From: Capitulum mitella
Taxonomy: Eukaryota > Arthropoda > Thecostraca > Pollicipedomorpha > Pollicipedidae
Direction of reading: 5' to 3'
NCBI GenBank assembly: GCA_030062745.1
Contig: CP099840.1
Span: forward strand, 37,823,101 to 37,887,100
Length of the DNA stretch: 64,000 nt
Under the pieces are notes generated by a model. The model was not told the origin of the DNA. It saw nothing but the letters and a program-made list of their open reading frames with translations, and did no database searches. Every line of letters starts with the position of its first letter. Within the stretch, counting starts at the first letter, position 1. A program made the translations under genes and the position numbers. Shown piece after piece: positions 58,061-64,000 of the stretch.

Positions 58061-61000
58061 GGTATCCAAATGGCTCTGAACCGAACCAAAACTGCGCCGA
58101 CCCCCTTATGATTCTTAGTCCAAATTGAATCGATTTACTTTTTAACAACTGCACTGAATCTGAATCAGAATCGATTCCCTTCTCTGGCAGTATGAAACTT
58201 GAACCTTGAAACAATCCGGTTCAGGTGACTCAGGCGCAAGTCCGATAGTTACACGCAGGACTGGAAGCCTTTTCCTCTCTCCCCCTCTCCCCATGTCATT
58301 AATGTCTTCTGTCTGTCTGTCTATCTGTCTGTCTGTCCCTCTCTCCCCTTCCTCCTTCTCTCTTTGTTACCCTCTTTCTCTGCTGTTTCTCTCTCGGGGC
58401 TTCCTTCTGTCTCTTTTCTTCATCTTTGTCTTCAGTCTCCGGTCGTTCGACGGGTGACTTGCAGTCTGCGCTGCACGCCACGGCACGCCTTTTACTATCG
58501 CCCTCAAGGGTTGATGAAAATGAGAAGATACCATCCTCCTTCAGGAGACGGAGGCAGAGAGGGAGGAGCTTTCCGGTCGAAGTTCGTGACGTCTAGACTC
58601 TATCGGGCACATCTCGAGTCATATCGTGATTGTCTTGCCGCCATCTCGCAGCGTGCACAGGTTGCACATTGTGCAAACCGTGCACAGGCTCCTGGCACCG
58701 CCGTTAAAGTGCCGCTAAGTGAGGCCTGTCGCCTGCAATTCGGTGGTCGTTGAGAAACAACTGGCAATTAATCGCAAAGCAAGAAAGTTACATTAACCAA
58801 AGTGACAATGATGACACATCGAGGTAGAAATAATAGCTGGGAATATTCCGATTCTATGTCTAAAAACGCGCAGAATGTTTCGTTTATGCCAAATTCGTTG
58901 AAATGTCCTAGCAATGTGTTTTAAACATCTGCTAGCGCAAATCCCGCAGTGACCGCCGCATTCAAACCCTGATACCTTAGAAAGTTAAGGTCCGACGGAA
59001 TAATAATAATAATAATACTTTAGAGCTCCTAATCATTTTTGGAAAGATACTGTGACTTCCAGAAAGTCGTTCAAAAGATATGGAAAAAACTGGCTGAGGG
59101 GGCAAAATGGCCACACATGACGGGCGGGGGTTAAGGTGCGTGATTTCCTCTCACTAGGCTCGCCCCAGTTTTCATTACGTCTTACTAATTCGAGGGTCAC
59201 GATGCTAGAGTAATCCAACTACAAGTGTTACAGAGATGAAACATGTCTTTTTTAGCACATGGCAACACGCATTGCTGGTTAATATCAGCGTGTTTTCCTA
59301 CATTCCTCACGCCAGAGAACGACCGGAATTCCAGTTCCAAGCATTACATCCTGGTAGGAATGTTTAGGTTTATTAATTATGAAGAAATACAATGTCGTAC
59401 TTCCAAATGCAGAGGAAACTGGGCGATGCAACACATTCCATACATCACACGAGATGTAGTAAAGTGACGGTGCACCTCAGATATGTTTTCCAAACTTCCT
59501 GCCATTTGTGAGGGCAATGTTTAACTCGTCTCGGCTAGGCACTAAGACGTACATGTCCGTACGTGTTAGCAAACTTACATCCAGACGCGTGCGCAGCCCT
59601 GGGGAGGGAGGGGAGACTTGAGGCATGCCTGGATCTCGCCGCTCGCACGCTCCACTTAGCCGCGCACCGCTTAATCGATTTTTCAATCGTCTGATAATGA
59701 ACGGATCCCCTGGGTGATCTGTAATCATGGCGGGTGTTTGCGAGCCCATTCGGCCATCGATCGCGGCCGTATACTCTGCGTCGGTGTCAATTTCATTACC
59801 GCGGCCGGAGGCGACCGTTTCCCAACGACATCCCGGCGTCGCTTACGAGATAAGTATTAGCCCATTTTGATTATATTTATTCAGGAATACCCCATAAATC
59901 TTCAACCTAATTATACACGTGAACGGATGCCAAACGGCAAGGTCGGGTAATTTATGCTTAAAACTATCGTAAATGATTGGGCCTTAATAGACAGACAAGG
60001 TGAGGCAGGCTTTTTCAAGGCCTGGACGTTGCACATAAAGAACGATGAAACCAGACTGAATAGGACGCGGGAGGTCTGCAACGAATATATCACAGATCCG
60101 TCACTTTCAGAACGTTAGGGCGGCAGATCACGTTCAATAGAGCCTCTGTTGAATAGCGCGCGCTGCTATTGGATTACAACTTGGATCGCGCCTCTGGGAT
60201 AGCGCACACCACCCGTGCAACGTGATAGATAGCCCTCGGAAAGTTAAGGAGTGGTAATGGGGACTCAGGCCTCTCGCATTTTCTGTTGTGCATGGAATGA
60301 AAACATAAAATGGGGACGCATTTTGTGCCAGTGAGGAGTCTGACGACGTTGTGTACCAGGACCTTGTTATTATTCTTGTCTATAATTTTGATCCGAATGA
60401 TTTGCTGGGGTGATGTCAGGGATTGAAGCCCGTGTTAAGCAAAGCTAACTACCTAGACTCAGATTCTTACACGCGATCGCGCAGTTCCAAGAAAATACCG
60501 ATTTATGACCAAAGTTTAACGTGCCGTGAAGGATGCCACACGACCGTGTGGTACGGTACGCACCATGGCCCTCTGCTGGCCTGTTGCCAGCCGACTTGTG
60601 GGCCAACAACGAGCGCCACACCAACTCGAATCTATCTTGCCAGGATGGAGCGCTCAATACCAGATGAGCTACCAATCACGGTAAACTTCTATCATTTTCG
60701 GGGAAAAAATTCGTGTTCTTCCGCATCCTTTCAAGCTCGTGCAATGATGAACGGGCGTTAAATTACGTTTTACGGCCTGCTTAGCATAACCTGGCCGCGG
60801 AGATTGTGAGTCGTCAGCGCGGCAGTGAACAGTGAAAGCCGAGCCGGCAGCTCAGACTTTACGGTCCGTTTACTGTCGTGCACTTCCCTGTTCACAGCGG
60901 TCGGCCCTGAACGCCGGCCGGCCGGTTTCCTGCAAGACGGAGATGATCCGGCCGGTGTCTAGAGTGCCGTGGTGGCTGCCGGGCCTCCTGGCCGCCGTGG

Positions 61001-62497
61001 CCGGAACAGGGTTTTTTTTGCCCGAAACGAGCCGTTGTTTCGAGGACGTGGAACTCGGAACGTGGACTCTTTTGCCTGGAGTGTCTGAACCGCGCGGTCG
61101 TGTCCGATGCTTCGAATTATGACTCTGTGCGTATGCCATTGGGACTTTAGGGCTCTCCGACTACTAGCTCATATGGCGCCCACTCGAACTGCAGCTTTGT
61201 GTCTGGTGTGTCTGCGATGTGCTGCAGTATGTGTCTGGAGCATGTGGCTGCTGCTGTGTAGAAACTTTTCGGTGTCCGACGTGTCTAGAAATGTGTCCGC
61301 GTCTTTGATTTCCCGTCGTAATGTGGCGTCGCCTGTCTGCGACACACTACTGTGCGTCTGGTGTGCCTGGAACGCTGCGCTATGGCCAACGGAGGGGCAT
61401 AAAGCAATCCAGTAGCGCCGATTATGATCTTGACCGAGTTTAACTGCTCACCTTCGGGCTGCGTAGCTGCGTCCGGTCATGGAATATCGCAATAAACCGG
61501 AACGAGATGCACGCTTCAATTAAGGCCAAATTAACGACTGGTCAGTCTGGCCAAGACCGTGCCAATTAAGAGCTTAGCAAGGTTTACGTGCCCTCAGGAT
61601 GAAAGGAGCATATTGCCTCAGACAACTGACCTACATTACAGACATTAACCATAGTTAAAGAGGAACTTCAGCTAGAAGTCATAAATATCCCAGAATTCCT
61701 GGTGATCAAGATAACGCTTCTTATTTTGCAGCAGTAGCATTAAAATTTCACTGCCCTTTGTCTTGGTTTCCCACACGTACGCGCCACTCTCTGTTTCTGT
61801 TCTTTTCAGTACTATCTGGAGAATAACCGTCACAAAAGTGTCCATTAGAAAGCCAATACTCCACCTGGTAGACATCCTTCACCTGGCATCACAGCCCCGA
61901 TCTACCCTTCACCGTAGACAACCGGTCTAAGAGGTGCCATGTATGCTGCCTGTAACAGGTATGCAGAGTGCCACTCAATTAAGGTGTCACACACGAGTTA
62001 CTAGGCAAATACATCACGTCAGTAACTGGCTGGCGAGCGGGTCTTATCGGACGCGGAATGGCACCGGTCTGGCCTGCCTTCAGGGCGGCCAGAAGTCCTG
62101 AGCAGTGTTCTCAGAGACACACGCCGGCTGGGTCTTCGCAGACGTCCTCAGAAGCTGCGTCTTCTGGCGCGAACTCGGCGTCACGGAGAGTTTCTGGAGA
62201 GAGGATCTCCCGAATGTTCAGCACAGGCTACTGACAGGAGATCCTGCGAATCTATGGCCGGCTTCTCGCCAGGGTCGGAACTGGATCTCCGAAAAAGGGT
62301 TTTGTAAACCCACATTCCACCACGACCCGGAAGGCTGGGTGTGCACTGGTCTGGGAACTGCCGCTCTCCCTGGCCGTGTGGAAGGTGTTCCCCAGAAGAC
62401 TACCCGGCTCTCCTTTCATCGTCTATCAGAGCGTCCTCAGCATATTACCCGAATCCCCTATGGAGGGATTTCCAGAACAGAACTCCCGGCTCCCTCT

Positions 62498-62750
62498 GGA
62501 CCGTGTGGAGGAAGTTCCTCAGCAGACCGCCCGGCTCCGTCTGGACCGTGTGGATTAGTTGACTCAGCAGGCCGCCCGGCTCCGTCTGGACCGTGTGGAG
62601 CAGTTGACTCAGCAGGCCGCCCGGCTCCGTCTGGACCGTGTAGAGGAGTTGACTCAGCAGGCCGCCCGGCTCCGTCTGGACCGTGTGGATTAGTTGACTC
62701 AGCAGGCCGCCCGGCTCCGTCTGGACCGTGTGGAGCAGTTGACTCAGCAC
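62498..62750 (+). repeat. 45-bp minisatellite with one extra unit (copy B)
   Basis: Same array as copy A plus one additional 45-bp unit of a third type (containing GTAGAGGAGTTGACTC, near 62636-62660). This shifts the collinear offset from 27660 to 27705. Confidence 0.95.
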
Positions 62751-64000
62751 CAGCAGACCGTCGGTTCCCCGTCTGACTGCGAGCGTCGCCGCGGCCATGA
62801 ATCTGTCGGCCGTGGGCCATGAACGAAGCGCGACTGGTGGAGGAAGGTTGCAGGGGGGGGGGGGGGCAGACGGTGACATCAACAGGTGAGTGCACGAACG
62901 GACTGCCGAGAGCCTTGTACGGAGGCGAGGCTGTTTTTACGAGCGACTTTTATGGCGGGCCTTATTGTCCTGTTTCAGCAATGATCAGTAGCTGACCTCC
63001 AGTCATCAGACAAGCTGTTGTTACTTCATCTTCACTGCGGTGGTCGTCCGCGCCGGCTCTTTCCATGGTGAAGTGCGGCTTGAGTGGTCTGCAGCGTTGG
63101 GGGCCCGGGAAAGGAAAAAATGGACAAATGTTTTGCGATTCTCAAACGGTATCTTGATAGTACCAAGGAAAACAGGTCTGAGAAGTCAGGAGGCTGAGGA
63201 AACAACAGCTTCGGTAACAGTAGGTAAACTAACCCTCGCCGGACGTAAGGATTTTCACCTACGCCTCACACTAATCAAGATTAAGCGACGGGATAAAAAC
63301 GAGAGTTTAGAAGGTTTCCTTTCAATTCGAATTATACATGATTTGACTCGTTCAGGTCACTTACAACTTAGTGATCTCTCGGGCCACAGGGAACTATAGT
63401 ATCTAATCGTTTTCTGTCTCCTTTACCATCGCTTTAGTTTTATACGATTTCGGCAGGAAATTACGCCTTTGTAGCCAGCTGGTCACGAGTGAGGCCGAGG
63501 GCCGAGGGAGCCTTAATTAAACTGGTAGAAAAAAATTAAACCGAGCAGCCGGCCCGGCCCGTCCATAACGCCTTCTGAGAGATGACTTTGCAACTAATGG
63601 GTGCCGAATCGTGAAGTTTTGCCAGGAAAATGATTTGGTTCTATAAGTGTTGTTTATTTCCATCTGCATTGCGCTTGCTTGCAAGCTCTTTCTTTCAAAT
63701 GACTATTCCGGGAGTAATGCTTTCGCTCCTGGACCTAACGAACGAATCAGTTAACAAACCAGCAATATTTCCACGGGTGCTTTAGAAACGCTCAGTCATG
63801 ACGTACATTAATGGCGCGCGTGACGTATAAAACTGCAATTCTTTGCATGCAAAATACTGGAATGGATCGATAAATATCGGTTTGTATTGCGAAATATATC
63901 AAGGGAAAGCGGAAAGAACTGGTGCAAACAGTGCGAAATAGGTGTCTCTCGTCATGCTCTCCACCGTGCGCTTACTGCTTTTAAAACTGATCAGCCATTG

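Larger units (their letters stand above)
43017..64000 (+). repeat. Copy B of the ~20.9-kb direct duplication (truncated by window end)
   Basis: Base 43017 is the first base after the 500-N gap and matches base 15400; base 64000 matches 36295. All minisatellites, islands and microsatellites of copy A are present in the same order. Differences seen by direct comparison include a 19-bp insertion at 49693-49711, an extra ~18-bp unit in the 19-bp array, an extra 45-bp unit near 62640, a (TA)n tract altered by about 4 bp, and scattered SNPs. Homology is still present at the window end, so the true right limit is not visible. The last ~100 bp are noticeably more divergent than average. Confidence 0.95.

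Noticed and set aside
1..64000. CRISPR arrays, rRNA genes, spliceosomal RNA genes, telomeric repeats
   Set aside because: No regular repeat-spacer pattern, no recognised rRNA or snRNA core sequence and no TTAGG/TTAGGG array was seen on either strand.

Overview
This window looks like non-coding DNA from a eukaryote, most likely a metazoan invertebrate. It has no compact ORF layout, no operons and no recognisable full-length gene. It does have long microsatellites, several minisatellites, transposon relics, CpG-rich islands and a run of exactly 500 N typical of a scaffolding gap. CpG is abundant almost everywhere, which fits an animal with sparse DNA methylation; an arthropod is a reasonable guess, but I cannot name a species. 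Open frames are common in the GC-rich islands, where stop codons are rare by chance. Most have no ATG start or show no recognisable domain, so I call no intact protein-coding gene.

Layout. Positions 1-15399 are single-copy in the window: CpG-rich islands alternating with AT-rich stretches, a TGACTG-type low-complexity tract (2256-2590), a 300-bp fold-back element with (TA)n inside (6189-6488) and a 275-bp MITE-like element (7147-7421). Positions 15400-36295 are copy A of a block of about 20.9 kb that returns in the same orientation as copy B (43017-64000, cut by the window end). The block holds CpG islands, four minisatellites (about 75, 19, 30 and 45 bp), a possible decayed mariner-like transposase, (TA)n and CT-rich microsatellites and an 18-bp perfect palindrome. 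Positions 36296-42516 are again single-copy: a CpG-rich zone with a degenerate 24-27 bp repeat, a hairpin, and a 2.2-kb CpG-depleted patch carrying a decayed PIF/Harbinger-like transposase on the minus strand. The 500-N gap is 42517-43016.

The most important point for a reader is the duplication. Copy B begins at the first base after the gap, runs to the window edge, and differs from copy A by roughly 1 per cent with small indels and minisatellite allele differences. That is what two unmerged haplotype contigs placed end to end would look like, so a scaffolding artefact is more likely than a real segmental duplication, though sequence alone cannot settle it. The biologically interesting material is the set of differences between the copies (reshuffled minisatellite variants, divergence hot spots beside a 1,284-bp identical tract), the fold-back elements and the CpG-desert transposon relic. 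I found no convincing new multi-gene system.
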